A stretch of 24,999 nt of DNA from CAZEJK01 sp964512045 (GCA_964512045.1 CAZEJK010000057.1:1-24999); one strand, 5' to 3'. Positions 1-7,678 are shown, counted from the stretch's first letter. A program made the numbers and translations. Notes: a model not told the origin generated them from the letters alone.

Positions 1-238
1 TCAGTTCTTAATTCTGACTGCCGCCCGCCCACCCCGGCGACGTGCTGCGTGAGCTTCAAGCATCGCAGAGGTTGAGAAGCTCGCAGCAAGGTCCAATGGG
101 CGGGTAAGGACTTCAATCCTACTCCTCAACCTGATGCAGGGTCAGCACCGCCGGAGTATCGCCTTGGTTGCGGCCCGCGGCCGCGGTGATAGGGAGGGCG
201 GGGGAGTTGAGAACTCAGAATTCAAAACTCTGAACTCC
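1..238. repeat. Degenerate inverted repeat pair
   Basis: The first 17 bases, TCAGTTCTTAATTCTGA, read on the opposite strand as TCAGAATTAAGAACTGA. This resembles TCAGAATTCAAAACTCTGA near 214-232. Both copies are flanked on the inner side by a G/C-rich run of the GGGCGGG type. The arrangement resembles the ends of a small fold-back element of about 240 bases. The match is imperfect and the left copy sits at the window edge, so this is a weak call. Confidence 0.25.
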
Positions 239-351
239 TGCTACAGCGCCGCCAGCTTCGTGTGAGCTTCATCTCGGGTTGATACCCAGGGCTCGAACGG
301 GGGACGGTTCCGGACGCGGGGTTCGGTCGACCTCCGAAGGAGGCCGACCAC
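1..351. other. Non-coding left edge
   Basis: I see no convincing gene in this stretch. It holds AT-richer words near both ends (about 1-20 and 204-238) that are roughly inverted copies of each other. At 175-186 there is a self-complementary CCGCGGCCGCGG. The ribosome binding site of the first gene lies at 336-343. A long antisense open frame starting in the sulfotransferase reaches into this region, but its composition (many Arg, Gln and Glu) is that of a shadow frame. A gene upstream of the window could end here unseen. Confidence 0.6.
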
Positions 352-1524
352 ATGCTGCGACTGATGCTGCTGAGCTGGGTGCGAACGATCGGCCTGGCAG
401 TGCGAGCGTGCGTTCCGCTCCCGGGACGCCCGGAAAGGTTCAGCCTGCGACGGGCCGGGGTGCTGACGGTGTTCGTGCCCCTGCTTCTGGCACTGCAGGC
501 GTGGCAATGGCTCGGCTTGCTGCTGGATGAGGTCTTCTTTCGCGCCTACCGGCGGGTCACGATCCGTCCGCCACTGTTCGTTGTCGGCGTCCCCCGCAGC
601 GGGACGACCTTCCTCCACCGGGTGCTGGCCAACGATCCCGACCTGACCACGTTCCAGACCTGGGAGCTGCTGCTTGCGATCTCGGTGACGTGGCGGAGGC
701 TGTTCTTCGGGCTCCGCACGCTCGATCGGCGCCTGGGGCGGCCCGTCGCGCGGCTCCTCGGTCGTCTCGAACGGACGTCGCTTGGCGGGTTCAACGCAAT
801 CCACGAGCTCTCCCTCAACGAGCCCGAGGAGGACTTCATTGCTTTGGCGCCGGTTGTTGGCTGCTTCCTGCTGGCGATCCCGTTTCCGTTTTCCAGCCGT
901 CTCTGGCAGCTGGCGGAGTTCGACGACGCGATCCCGGCTCGTGAACGGCGCGCGATCATGACGTTCTACCGCTCGTGCGTCCAACGCCATCTGTACGTCC
1001 ACGGACCCGACCTCCGGTTCCTGTCGAAGAACCCATCGTTCACGCCGATGATCCACAGCTTGCGGGCGACGTTCCCGGAGTGTCGGATTGTCGCGTGCAT
1101 TCGCGAACCGGAGGCAGCGGTCCCGTCCCAGCTCAGCTCGATCCGGCCGGGCATCGAGCTGTTCGCTGCCGATCGCACTGGCGAAGGCTTCCGCGACCGT
1201 TTCGTGGCAATCCTGAAGCGCTACTACGCCCGGATCGAGGCAATGACCACTGAGCTCCCAGAGAACCGCTGGGCAACGGTCCAGATGGACCAGCTCCGGA
1301 CCGATCTCGACGCCACGGTACGCGAGCTGTACAGCCGGTTCGGGCTCCAGCTGAGCTCTGTCTTCTCTGAACAGCTCGTCCGAGAGGCGGAGTCTTCCCG
1401 CCGCTACCGGAGCCAACACCACTACTCCCTCGAGCAGTTCGGTCTGCACGAGGAGACGCTGGCTCGGGAGTTCAACTTCGACCGCCAACGGTATCTGCTC
1501 GGGTCCACGGCCCGCGCGACCTGA
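352..1524 (+). CDS. Sulfotransferase family protein
   Basis: Predicted sulfotransferase of the Sulfotransfer_3 type, moving sulfate from PAPS to a hydroxyl of an unknown acceptor. The 5'-phosphosulfate-binding loop is clear at residues 79-89 (GVPRSGTTFLH), preceded by the usual hydrophobic strand PLFVV. A second strand with RIVACIREP (about 245-253) matches the 3'-phosphate-binding region, and LSKNPSF (224-230) fits the family's conserved Lys/Asn segment. A hydrophobic stretch at about 37-57 suggests membrane attachment facing the cytoplasm. The length (390 aa) is normal for bacterial members with such an N-terminal helix. The ATG has an ideal GAAGGAGG at 336-343 with 8-base spacing. The glycosyltransferase gene follows 18 bases later, so co-transcription is likely. 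The substrate cannot be read from sequence; a surface glycan or glycolipid is inferred from the neighbours. Confidence 0.88.
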   Translation: MLRLMLLSWVRTIGLAVRACVPLPGRPERFSLRRAGVLTVFVPLLLALQAWQWLGLLLDEVFFRAYRRVTIRPPLFVVGVPRSGTTFLHRVLANDPDLTTFQTWELLLAISVTWRRLFFGLRTLDRRLGRPVARLLGRLERTSLGGFNAIHELSLNEPEEDFIALAPVVGCFLLAIPFPFSSRLWQLAEFDDAIPARERRAIMTFYRSCVQRHLYVHGPDLRFLSKNPSFTPMIHSLRATFPECRIVACIREPEAAVPSQLSSIRPGIELFAADRTGEGFRDRFVAILKRYYARIEAMTTELPENRWATVQMDQLRTDLDATVRELYSRFGLQLSSVFSEQLVREAESSRRYRSQHHYSLEQFGLHEETLAREFNFDRQRYLLGSTARAT

Positions 1525-1542
1525 TGCGAAGGAGGTGTGATC

Positions 1543-2694
1543 GTGGCCACTCCCAACCCCGTCGTCGAACCGCTCTCAGGCCGCCAGCTGCGCGCCGCCG
1601 TGTTCTCCGACGCTGCACGGAACCGCAACGGAGTCGGGTCGTACTACGAGGACCTCAGCGAGCACCTCGGCGACCTCCTCGGGACTCTGCAGCTGCTTGC
1701 CCCCGACCACTCGCATCAGGGAGAGCTCGTCGGCATCTCCTGGCCGCTTCCCGGTGACGCCACCCAGCGGATCTGTCTTCCGCGAGTCCGCGCGATCAGC
1801 GCACGGATCGGTGCGATCGCACCACACCTCATCGTGGTGGCCACACCAGGACCGTTCGGGCTCCTTGGCGCGGCGATCGCCAGGCGTCGTCGGCTTCCGC
1901 TGATCGTCGGCTTTCACACGCGCTACGAGGCGTTGGTGGACATCTACTGGAGCTGGCTGTCGCGCCGCGTGTCGGCCCACTACCTGGAAACCATCAACAC
2001 GCTCCTGTTCCGCGCCGCCGACGTGGTGCTGGTCAACTCGACCGAGATGGCCGAGGTCGCCGGCACGCTCGGTGCGCGCACCGTCCAGATGGTCGGCACG
2101 CCGATCCCCCGTGCGTTCATCGAGCGTGCGGCGCGTCCTCGCAGCGAGATCCGGCGTGTTCTGTACGCGGGCCGACTCGCACCGGAGAAGAACATCCACG
2201 CCGTGCTCGACGCCGCCGCCGCGTTACCGGACCTGGAGTTCGAGATCGGCGGCGACGGCCCGCTGCGCGAGCTTGTGGAAGCTCGCGCTCGCGACCTGGA
2301 CAACCTGACAGTCCTCGGCTGGCTGAGCCGCGACCAGGTCGCCGACGCCCTCGATCGCGCTGACATGCTCGTCCTGCCATCGAAGGTGGAGTCGTTCGGC
2401 ACCATCGCACTCGAGGCGATGGCGCGCGGTGCGCTGGTGCTGGTTTCCTCCAGCTGCGGCATCGTCCGCTGGCCATCGCTGGCCAAGGCTGTGTTCACGA
2501 TCCAGGACAACGAGACCGTCGCCGGCGCCATCTCACGAATCGCCCAGGTGGACCCCCGGCTGCGCTCGGAGAAGTGTCGCCAGGGCAGGATCGCTGCAAA
2601 AGAGCTCAACGACAGCACGATCTCCGGCTGGCTCGAGGTGTGCACCGGCGTGTGCCATCCGGAGCCGTTCGTGGCCAGCGCCGCTGCGTGGTGA
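1543..2694 (+). CDS. Glycosyltransferase family 4 (GT-B fold)
   Basis: Retaining GT4-type glycosyltransferase, expected in the cytoplasm and adding a sugar from a nucleotide-sugar donor to a lipid or glycan acceptor. The N-terminal half has the acceptor-side Rossmann pattern (glycine-rich NGVG near residue 30, GFHTRYEAL near 123-131). The C-terminal half has the donor-site hallmarks: YAGRLAPEKN (208-217), GGDGP (236-240), and the E-x7-E motif as ESFGTIALE (E283, E291). The length of 383 aa is typical. I chose GTG at 1543 over GTG at 1537 because GAAGGAGG (1528-1535) then has 7-base spacing instead of 1. It lies between the sulfotransferase and the deacetylase and overlaps the latter's start, so the three are probably one transcript. 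HTRYEA resembles GDP-mannose-dependent glycolipid transferases, but donor specificity is not established. Confidence 0.9.
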   Translation: MATPNPVVEPLSGRQLRAAVFSDAARNRNGVGSYYEDLSEHLGDLLGTLQLLAPDHSHQGELVGISWPLPGDATQRICLPRVRAISARIGAIAPHLIVVATPGPFGLLGAAIARRRRLPLIVGFHTRYEALVDIYWSWLSRRVSAHYLETINTLLFRAADVVLVNSTEMAEVAGTLGARTVQMVGTPIPRAFIERAARPRSEIRRVLYAGRLAPEKNIHAVLDAAAALPDLEFEIGGDGPLRELVEARARDLDNLTVLGWLSRDQVADALDRADMLVLPSKVESFGTIALEAMARGALVLVSSSCGIVRWPSLAKAVFTIQDNETVAGAISRIAQVDPRLRSEKCRQGRIAAKELNDSTISGWLEVCTGVCHPEPFVASAAAW

Positions 2695-3473
2695 TCAGGC
2701 CCGCCGAACGCCGTCTGCCCGCCGTGGTCTCGATCCACGACGTGATGCCCGAGACGCTCGGTCGAGTGCTCGAGCTGATCCAGCTCCTCGATCGGCACGG
2801 GATCGAAAGCTGCGACCTGCTGGTGGTACCAGGCTGCGACTGGTCGGCAGACCAGATCGCGACCCTGCGCGCCCTCGCGGAGGGCGGGTTCCGGTTGGCC
2901 GGCCACGGCTGGTCGCACCGGATCCACCGCCGCAGCAGCATCTACCACCACCTCCACTCGCGGCTGCTGTCCCGCGATGTCGCCGAGCACCTGTCGCTCT
3001 CGGCCGATGAGATCGTCGAGCTCATCTCGCGGTGCGCGAGCTGGTTCGACGAGCACGATCTGCCGCGGTCCAGGCTGTACGTCCCGCCGGCCTGGGCGCT
3101 CGGAGCTGCTCCACCGCAGCGACTGGCGGGAACAGGGTTCCAGCTCTTCGAGACGTTGATGGGCGTTCTGAGCGCCCCGAGCCGCCGCTGGCTTCGTCTG
3201 CCGCTCGTCGGCTTCGAGGCCGACACCGCGAGCCGCACGCTCCTCCTGCGAGCTCTCAACCACGTAAACCTCGCGCTCGCACACACCACCGGGCAACCGG
3301 TTCGTGTCAGCCTCCACCCGAACGACCTGCGCCTGAGGCTCCGCCGCCAGATCGGACCACTTCTCATCCGGTGCACTCCCCAGGAGCTGTCGGCGTCTAC
3401 TGCAGCAACTGGCCCCCAACCTGATAGAAGCTTCCCAGCACCAACCCATACGCCAGATGGGCTATCACCGTGA
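2691..3473 (+). CDS. DUF2334-type polysaccharide deacetylase
   Basis: Carbohydrate esterase 4-like deacetylase, the subgroup usually labelled DUF2334. It is expected to remove an acetyl group from an amino sugar using a bound metal. Visible catalytic elements are SIHDV (H16, D17) near the N-terminus, GHGWSH (H72, H76) as the metal-binding HxxxH-type motif, YVPPAW (130-135) matching the family's P-A-W segment, and a C-terminal SLHPND (H209) for the last catalytic histidine. The product is 260 aa with no signal peptide, suggesting cytoplasmic action on a lipid-linked intermediate. GTG at 2691 is chosen because it overlaps the previous stop (GTGA), a usual sign of translational coupling; GTG at 2688 is equally possible. 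The last ~30 residues are low-complexity and overlap the convergent membrane-protein gene by 77 bases. The pairing with a glycosyltransferase suggests stepwise building of a deacetylated glycan. Confidence 0.85.
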   Translation: MIRPAERRLPAVVSIHDVMPETLGRVLELIQLLDRHGIESCDLLVVPGCDWSADQIATLRALAEGGFRLAGHGWSHRIHRRSSIYHHLHSRLLSRDVAEHLSLSADEIVELISRCASWFDEHDLPRSRLYVPPAWALGAAPPQRLAGTGFQLFETLMGVLSAPSRRWLRLPLVGFEADTASRTLLLRALNHVNLALAHTTGQPVRVSLHPNDLRLRLRRQIGPLLIRCTPQELSASTAATGPQPDRSFPAPTHTPDGLSP

Positions 3474-3744
3474 CGATCGGCGTGCCAAGGCCGTAGTTCA
3501 GTGCCAGAAACTCCGGTGGCTCCAGCTGCTGGTTCTGGGTCGGACCGTAGCACTCGCTGACCATCCGCGGATGCACGCCTGGCAACACCTCCATCAGCAC
3601 AACGAGGACGAAAGCAGCATGCATCGCGCCACCCGAAGCCCCGACGTACCAGCTGGCCTCGCCGAGCCGCGCGAAGACCGCTGCATACAAGATCGCAACG
3701 ATCCAGCTCCCAACGATCATTGACATGAGCGTCATCAAAGCCAT
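3397..3744 (-). CDS. Small three-helix membrane protein
   Basis: I cannot name this family. The 115-residue product reads as a real membrane protein. It has three hydrophobic spans (about 5-24, 38-54, 88-106) joined by a polar loop with a distinctive MVSECYGPTQNQQLEPPEF segment. The loop suggests a conserved fold and not a shadow frame. It is convergent with the deacetylase and overlaps its last 77 bases. The start is uncertain. ATG at 3744 lies inside the -10 element of the divergent tail-protein promoter, and the nearest GGAGGT on this strand is 20 bases away. In-frame ATGs at 3735, 3726 or 3720 are alternatives. No function is proposed. Confidence 0.6.
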   Translation of the reverse strand: MALMTLMSMIVGSWIVAILYAAVFARLGEASWYVGASGGAMHAAFVLVVLMEVLPGVHPRMVSECYGPTQNQQLEPPEFLALNYGLGTPIVTVIAHLAYGLVLGSFYQVGGQLLQ

Positions 3745-3749
3745 ATAGT
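3720..3749 (+). promoter_or_regulatory. Near-consensus sigma70 promoter
   Basis: A perfect TTGACA (3720-3725) is separated by 18 bases from TATAGT (3744-3749), which matches TATAAT at five of six positions. This is the best housekeeping-type promoter I found in this G+C-rich window. Initiation would fall near 3756, giving a leader of about 27 bases that carries the GGAGA site in front of ATG 3783. It therefore most likely drives the two secreted tail-tube-like genes. The element lies over the 5' end of the minus-strand membrane-protein gene, so the two units may interfere. Confidence 0.7.
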
Positions 3750-3782
3750 GAAAGACTGGTCAGCACCTCCCCGGAGAAGCTC

Positions 3783-4280
3783 ATGAATCACAGCCGTCTC
3801 GTCTTTATCCTGCTTGTCGCTGCCGTCAGTTGGAGCACGGTTCTCAGCGCGCAGATCCCAAGCTCCTTCATGGTGAGCGTCCAGCCCTCCGGAATGCCTG
3901 TGATGTACTTCCAAGAGCTCACCAACCTCGGCTCGCAGCACGAGGTCGTCGAGCATACGGTAGTCGACGGCAATGGTAACGAGATCGTCAACAAGGTGCC
4001 GGGACGACTCAAGTGGTTCGATATCACGCTTTCCAGGGGACTCACGAGCAGCATGGAGATCTGGGACTGGCGCCAACTGGTCGTCGATGAGAATCTCCCA
4101 GCGGCTCGCAAGGACGTCGCCGTCATTGTGGTCGACGCGGGCGGCAACCCGGTCGCCCGCTGGGAGTGCGTCCGATGTTGGCCTTCCGAGATCGAAGCCC
4201 GAGTCGGAGTTGACGAGCCCGCCGCGTTGGAGCGGCTGGTGCTCGCGTGCGAAGGAATCGAGCGTGTGGCAGTGCGGTAA
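3783..4280 (+). CDS. Exported phage tail-tube (gp19-like) domain protein
   Basis: The 165-residue product has a clear signal peptide (residues 1-23, hydrophobic core FILLVAAV, cleavage likely after LSA). It is followed by one domain (about 28-163) matching the T4 gp19-like/'conserved phage tail region' tube family. Diagnostic elements are an EVVEH strand, KVPGRLKWFDITLSRG (family pattern K-PG-x-K-x-x-x-ITLKRG), EIWDWRQLV (family E-LYDW), PVARWE followed by CWP (family VARW...AWP), and LVLACEGIERV (family LELAHEGLER). In phages and extracellular contractile injection systems this fold stacks into the tube and has no signal peptide, so export is unusual. The start has GGAGA just upstream and a strong promoter at 3720. 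The downstream gene starts 17 bases inside this one. Tube formation is inference; an Hcp-like hexamer outside the membrane is one option, and a domesticated carbohydrate- or protein-binding beta-barrel is another. Confidence 0.85.
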   Translation: MNHSRLVFILLVAAVSWSTVLSAQIPSSFMVSVQPSGMPVMYFQELTNLGSQHEVVEHTVVDGNGNEIVNKVPGRLKWFDITLSRGLTSSMEIWDWRQLVVDENLPAARKDVAVIVVDAGGNPVARWECVRCWPSEIEARVGVDEPAALERLVLACEGIERVAVR

Positions 4281-5100
4281 GACACGGCAAAGGCTGAGCT
4301 GCGGTTTCGCCGCGTTTCTCCTCGCCGCTCTGGCAGGAGCAAAGCCTGCTGTCGCGCAGGAGTTCAGCTGGGCGCTCCGGCTCGCCGACCACACGCACAT
4401 CACGTTTCAGTCCTGTCAGCAGGCGGGAAGCCTGCACGACGTCATCGAGACCGCCACCAGCGACACCACCATCAAGTCGCCGGGGTCGCTCATGTACCAC
4501 GACCTCGTCTGCACTCGAGGCATGGTCTCCGAGCTCGCGCTCACAGACTGGCGTCAGCAAGTGATCGACGGTCAGGTTGCGAACGCTCGCACCAACGGCT
4601 GCCTGCAGCTTCTCGATCCTGGAGGTCTGACGGTGGCACTGTGGAATCTCGACAACGCATGGCCGGCGGAGCTGCGTGCCGATCTGCAGCCATCGGTCGC
4701 CCAAGAGCTCCTGGTGGTGACCCACGAGGGTCTCCAGCGAGTCGAGGGCATCCCGACCGTTGCCGTCGATGACGCTTACGAGACCGCGATCGATACGCAG
4801 CTGACGGTCGCTGCGTCAGGCGTCCTTGAAAACGATACCTCGAGTCGCTGCGGCGGCCTCTCGGCGAGCCTGGTGAGCGTCCCGCTGCCGTCCGAGGCGA
4901 CCGTCAGCCTGGCCGGCGATGGCTCGCTGACACTCACCCCGGCAGCGGGGTTCACCGGGATCGTCTCGTTCACCTACGAGGCGTGCACCGCCATCGACTG
5001 CGACCAGGCCACGATCGAGGTCGGCGTCGGGGTACCGGTGCCCGTCGACCTGCAATCGTTCACGGTCGCGAGCCTGGAGAACGCCGACGACGCCCGTTGA
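4264..5100 (+). CDS. Exported gp19-like protein with cadherin/Big-like tail
   Basis: The 278-residue product has a signal peptide (core FAAFLLAALAGA, cleavage likely after PAVA at residue 31). A second gp19-like domain spans about 34-160, with SPGSLMYHDLVCTRGM (family PG...G/TLxRG), LTDWRQQVIDG, ALWNLDNAWP and LVVTHEGLQRV. A cadherin-like/Big_9 domain follows at about 165-256 (VDDAYETAIDTQL, GVLENDTS, LTLTPAAGFTG), then a short tail containing VPVDLQSFTV. GTG at 4264 is chosen because GAAGGA at 4251-4256 gives 7-base spacing and because everything after it reads as a classic signal peptide. It overlaps the first gp19-like gene by 17 bases, indicating coupled translation and a matched ratio. 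Extra cysteines (C51, C83, C113) in the tube domain fit disulphide bonding outside the cytoplasm. The beta-domain could tether or cap the first protein; that is inference. Confidence 0.83.
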   Translation: MWQCGKTRQRLSCGFAAFLLAALAGAKPAVAQEFSWALRLADHTHITFQSCQQAGSLHDVIETATSDTTIKSPGSLMYHDLVCTRGMVSELALTDWRQQVIDGQVANARTNGCLQLLDPGGLTVALWNLDNAWPAELRADLQPSVAQELLVVTHEGLQRVEGIPTVAVDDAYETAIDTQLTVAASGVLENDTSSRCGGLSASLVSVPLPSEATVSLAGDGSLTLTPAAGFTGIVSFTYEACTAIDCDQATIEVGVGVPVPVDLQSFTVASLENADDAR

Positions 5101-5286
5101 TGACCATGCAACGGCGATGGCGTGTACGGGTGGACGGGGACTTGTGAGCTTCGTGATGCGGTCGTCGGCGCGTGGGGTTCGGTGGTGGAGATCGGTGGGG
5201 TAGCAGCCAGTACGCGTGCCGGTCAACCCGATGAGCGGGGCTTCAGTGTTCCGGGCCCGCGGGCCGGCTTCCGGATGGCCGGGAGG
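5101..5286. other. Convergent intergenic with G/C-rich hairpins
   Basis: This 186-base gap lies between the converging ends of the tail-like pair and the KamA-family gene. It contains a self-complementary GGCCCGCGGGCC at 5254-5265 and a short CCCG...CGGG hairpin just before it. Either could act as a two-way terminator, but no T-tract follows on either strand. No small gene is evident. Confidence 0.4.
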
Positions 5287-7503
5287 CTACGCCACCTCGT
5301 TCGCCCGCTCCCAGCCGGCCAGGTCGAGGTTGTTGAGCCGGTCGGTGATCTCGTAGCCGAGCGCCGGGTACTCGAACACCGGCATCCTCTGCTCCACCAC
5401 ACCCACCGAGTATCCGTACAGCCCCGCGTACTCGGAGGTGTCCTCGCCGAGCTCCTCCATCTGCTGCAGGTACTCGGAGACCGACTTCGACTCCACGATC
5501 ACGACCTTGCCCATCGCCTCGATCACCGGGCTGTGGTCGCGGCCGCCATCGTGGTCGAACTCGAGGATCCGCCGTCCGTAACGGGTAATCCCGATGACCC
5601 GGAAGGTCAGGCTCTTGCCCACCGCGGGCAGGTTGAGCACGTTGCGATCGGTGGCCAGGAACGGCACGCCGGCCATGCTGCGCAGGTTGGCGAGCCGCTC
5701 CTCGAGCCGCTCGGTATGCTCGTGCAGGTTCTTCAGCGAGTCGTGCAGGTCCTCCGGCACCCGACCGTACACCTTCTCCTCCACCTGCTCCTGGACCACC
5801 CGTGCGTTCGGTGCGAAGTTGAACCAGTTCTCCATGTAGCCTTTGACAGTGAAGGTGTAGTACGGCAGCACGCCGATATCTCCGAGGACGCGGCGAAGCT
5901 GCGCTGCGTGACCGCGGCGCGAGGCGGCCGACGTCAGCACGTGCTGGTTGGTCACCATCCAGCCGGCGGCAAGCAGCCGGCTCACCGCCTCCCGTGCCGC
6001 AGGCGTCACCTCCATCGGCGACTCGAAGTGCGTCTGGATCACGAACTGGGCGATCCCGAGCTCGCTTCCTTTCCGCTTGAACTCGCGCAGGATCTGCTCC
6101 AGCTCCGGGGTGATCCGCTGTGGCAGGTACGCCGGCAACCGTGTGCCGAGCCGGACCCGCTGCAGCTCCGCGTACTTCTCGCCGTCGGGACGTTCGGCGT
6201 TGGCGGTCCGCTTGCGGGCGGCCATCTCGAGGATTGCGTTCAGAACCTGCTCGAGCGACCGGTCGGAGCTCATCAAGGCGTCGCCGCCGGTGATCAGGAT
6301 GTCCCGCAGGTGTGTGCTGCTCTCGAAGTACTCCATGATCTGCTCGAGCCGCTCCGACCAGCTCGACTGGGGCTTGAGCCGCTCCAGATCGAAGTTCAGG
6401 TGACCGCTCTGGAAGTCGTACATCCGCTGGCAGGACGCGCACAGCCCGCCGCACGCCCGTCCCATGGTGTCCGGGATGAGGATCGCCACGTCCGGGTAGC
6501 GCCGGTGGACGTTCTTGGAGGTGGGCAGCAACCAGCCGGCGGCGTTCGGCTTGCCCGGCTCCACCTTGTCCTCCTTCTCCCACGCCACGATCTGACCGAA
6601 CTCGTTGACCAGCTCCTGGCTGTAGAGCACGTAGTAACGGATCGCCAGGTCCGCCCCGATGGCGAAGTACGGTACCCGCACGTGCAGCAAGGACAGGTAG
6701 TACGGGTTGACGAAGAACGGGATCCCCTTGGCCTCGGCCTCGTACAGCACCTTCATGGTGTCCGGGTCGAGGGAGTAGCCAAGAAGCTCGTTGAGCAGGT
6801 CTGGCGAGCGCACCGCAAAGTTGAGGTGGAACCGGTGGTCCGACCACCACTCGAGCATCTGCTCGAGCTTCTCCTCCTCCGACATCCCCTCCGGAAATGT
6901 GTACTTCTGGCTGCGGATGCGGCCCGCCTCGATATGCTGAATGAGCGTGCGGATGATCCGGTCGCGGTTCTCCTCGCGCAAGCGCACGATCCGCGGGTCG
7001 AGCCCGCTCGGGTAGCGCTCCATCCAGTCCATCACCTGCTCACGGGTCGGCGGGTGGTGCTCGCTGCGCCCGGTGAGCTGCCGGAACAGCTCCAGGGTAT
7101 CGGAGAAGAACGCCGGCTTGGCGCCGCCGGTCCCGTGCGCCACTGCGAGCCAGATCAACCGGATCGGATCCGATACTGCCAGCTCGTCATGCAGGTTCAG
7201 GTCCGGGAAGGTCCGGCCGGCATTGTCGATGTAGTCCAGCAGCCGGATCGCCGCATAGTCACGCCACTCGAGCGCCTCGAACTGCTCCCGGCTCGGGTGT
7301 TTGGCCTCGTAGAACTCCACCGCCGCCGGACGGTCCTCGAGGAGCCGCATCACCCAGTGGCGCACACCCACTCGAGCCTCGGTCTCGTTGCGCGAGTTGC
7401 GCATGATCTCCTCGAGCGGGGGGTTCTCGCGCAGCAGCTTCTTCAGAAGCTTGTGCGAACGGACGTTGATGGCGACACGATCGAGGATCTCGGCCTGGTG
7501 CAT
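5287..7503 (-). CDS. KamA-family radical SAM protein (aminomutase-like)
   Basis: Radical SAM enzyme of the lysine 2,3-aminomutase (KamA) family, which uses a [4Fe-4S] cluster, S-adenosylmethionine and PLP to move amino groups. The cluster motif CGGLCASC is at residues 351-358 (C351, C355, C358, the CxxxCxxC form). It is followed by aromatic-rich MYDF, a GGDALM segment matching the SAM-binding GGE/GGD motif of the family, and RLGTRLPAYLPQRIT, which fits the conserved R-x-G-TR-P strand. The product is 738 aa, far longer than classical KamA (about 400-450 aa). The extra roughly 280-300 residues are N-terminal and look helical. I place the start at ATG 7503, which has GAAGGAG with 6-base spacing; the frame remains open upstream but that part reads as non-coding. 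Substrate is unknown. Long KamA-like proteins are known, so a lysine aminomutase is only one possibility. Confidence 0.85.
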   Translation of the reverse strand: MHQAEILDRVAINVRSHKLLKKLLRENPPLEEIMRNSRNETEARVGVRHWVMRLLEDRPAAVEFYEAKHPSREQFEALEWRDYAAIRLLDYIDNAGRTFPDLNLHDELAVSDPIRLIWLAVAHGTGGAKPAFFSDTLELFRQLTGRSEHHPPTREQVMDWMERYPSGLDPRIVRLREENRDRIIRTLIQHIEAGRIRSQKYTFPEGMSEEEKLEQMLEWWSDHRFHLNFAVRSPDLLNELLGYSLDPDTMKVLYEAEAKGIPFFVNPYYLSLLHVRVPYFAIGADLAIRYYVLYSQELVNEFGQIVAWEKEDKVEPGKPNAAGWLLPTSKNVHRRYPDVAILIPDTMGRACGGLCASCQRMYDFQSGHLNFDLERLKPQSSWSERLEQIMEYFESSTHLRDILITGGDALMSSDRSLEQVLNAILEMAARKRTANAERPDGEKYAELQRVRLGTRLPAYLPQRITPELEQILREFKRKGSELGIAQFVIQTHFESPMEVTPAAREAVSRLLAAGWMVTNQHVLTSAASRRGHAAQLRRVLGDIGVLPYYTFTVKGYMENWFNFAPNARVVQEQVEEKVYGRVPEDLHDSLKNLHEHTERLEERLANLRSMAGVPFLATDRNVLNLPAVGKSLTFRVIGITRYGRRILEFDHDGGRDHSPVIEAMGKVVIVESKSVSEYLQQMEELGEDTSEYAGLYGYSVGVVEQRMPVFEYPALGYEITDRLNNLDLAGWERANEVA

Positions 7504-7678
7504 GGCGCGCTCCTTCGCCGGCGGGGCGAGCCCACCGAAGTGGCGACCCCGCCACCAGCCCGACCTTTCAAGAGTACCAAAGCCTCTGGAAACACGACAT
7601 GCGCTGATCATGACGCGTTTGGTCGAGCACGAGCTCCACAACGCCATCGGCTGCGCATACGCACCCGGAATAAATCTT

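Noticed and set aside
175..186. Self-complementary CCGCGGCCGCGG
   Set aside because: Such palindromes are expected by chance in G+C-rich DNA, and no functional context is visible.
3783..5100. Prophage or complete contractile injection system
   Set aside because: Only tube-like domains are present, both with signal peptides; no sheath, baseplate, spike, capsid, integrase or lysis gene is seen in the window.
7575..7600. TTGGTAC...TTGA as a sigma54 promoter for the KamA-family gene
   Set aside because: The -12 GC dinucleotide is not at the required spacing from the -24 GG.
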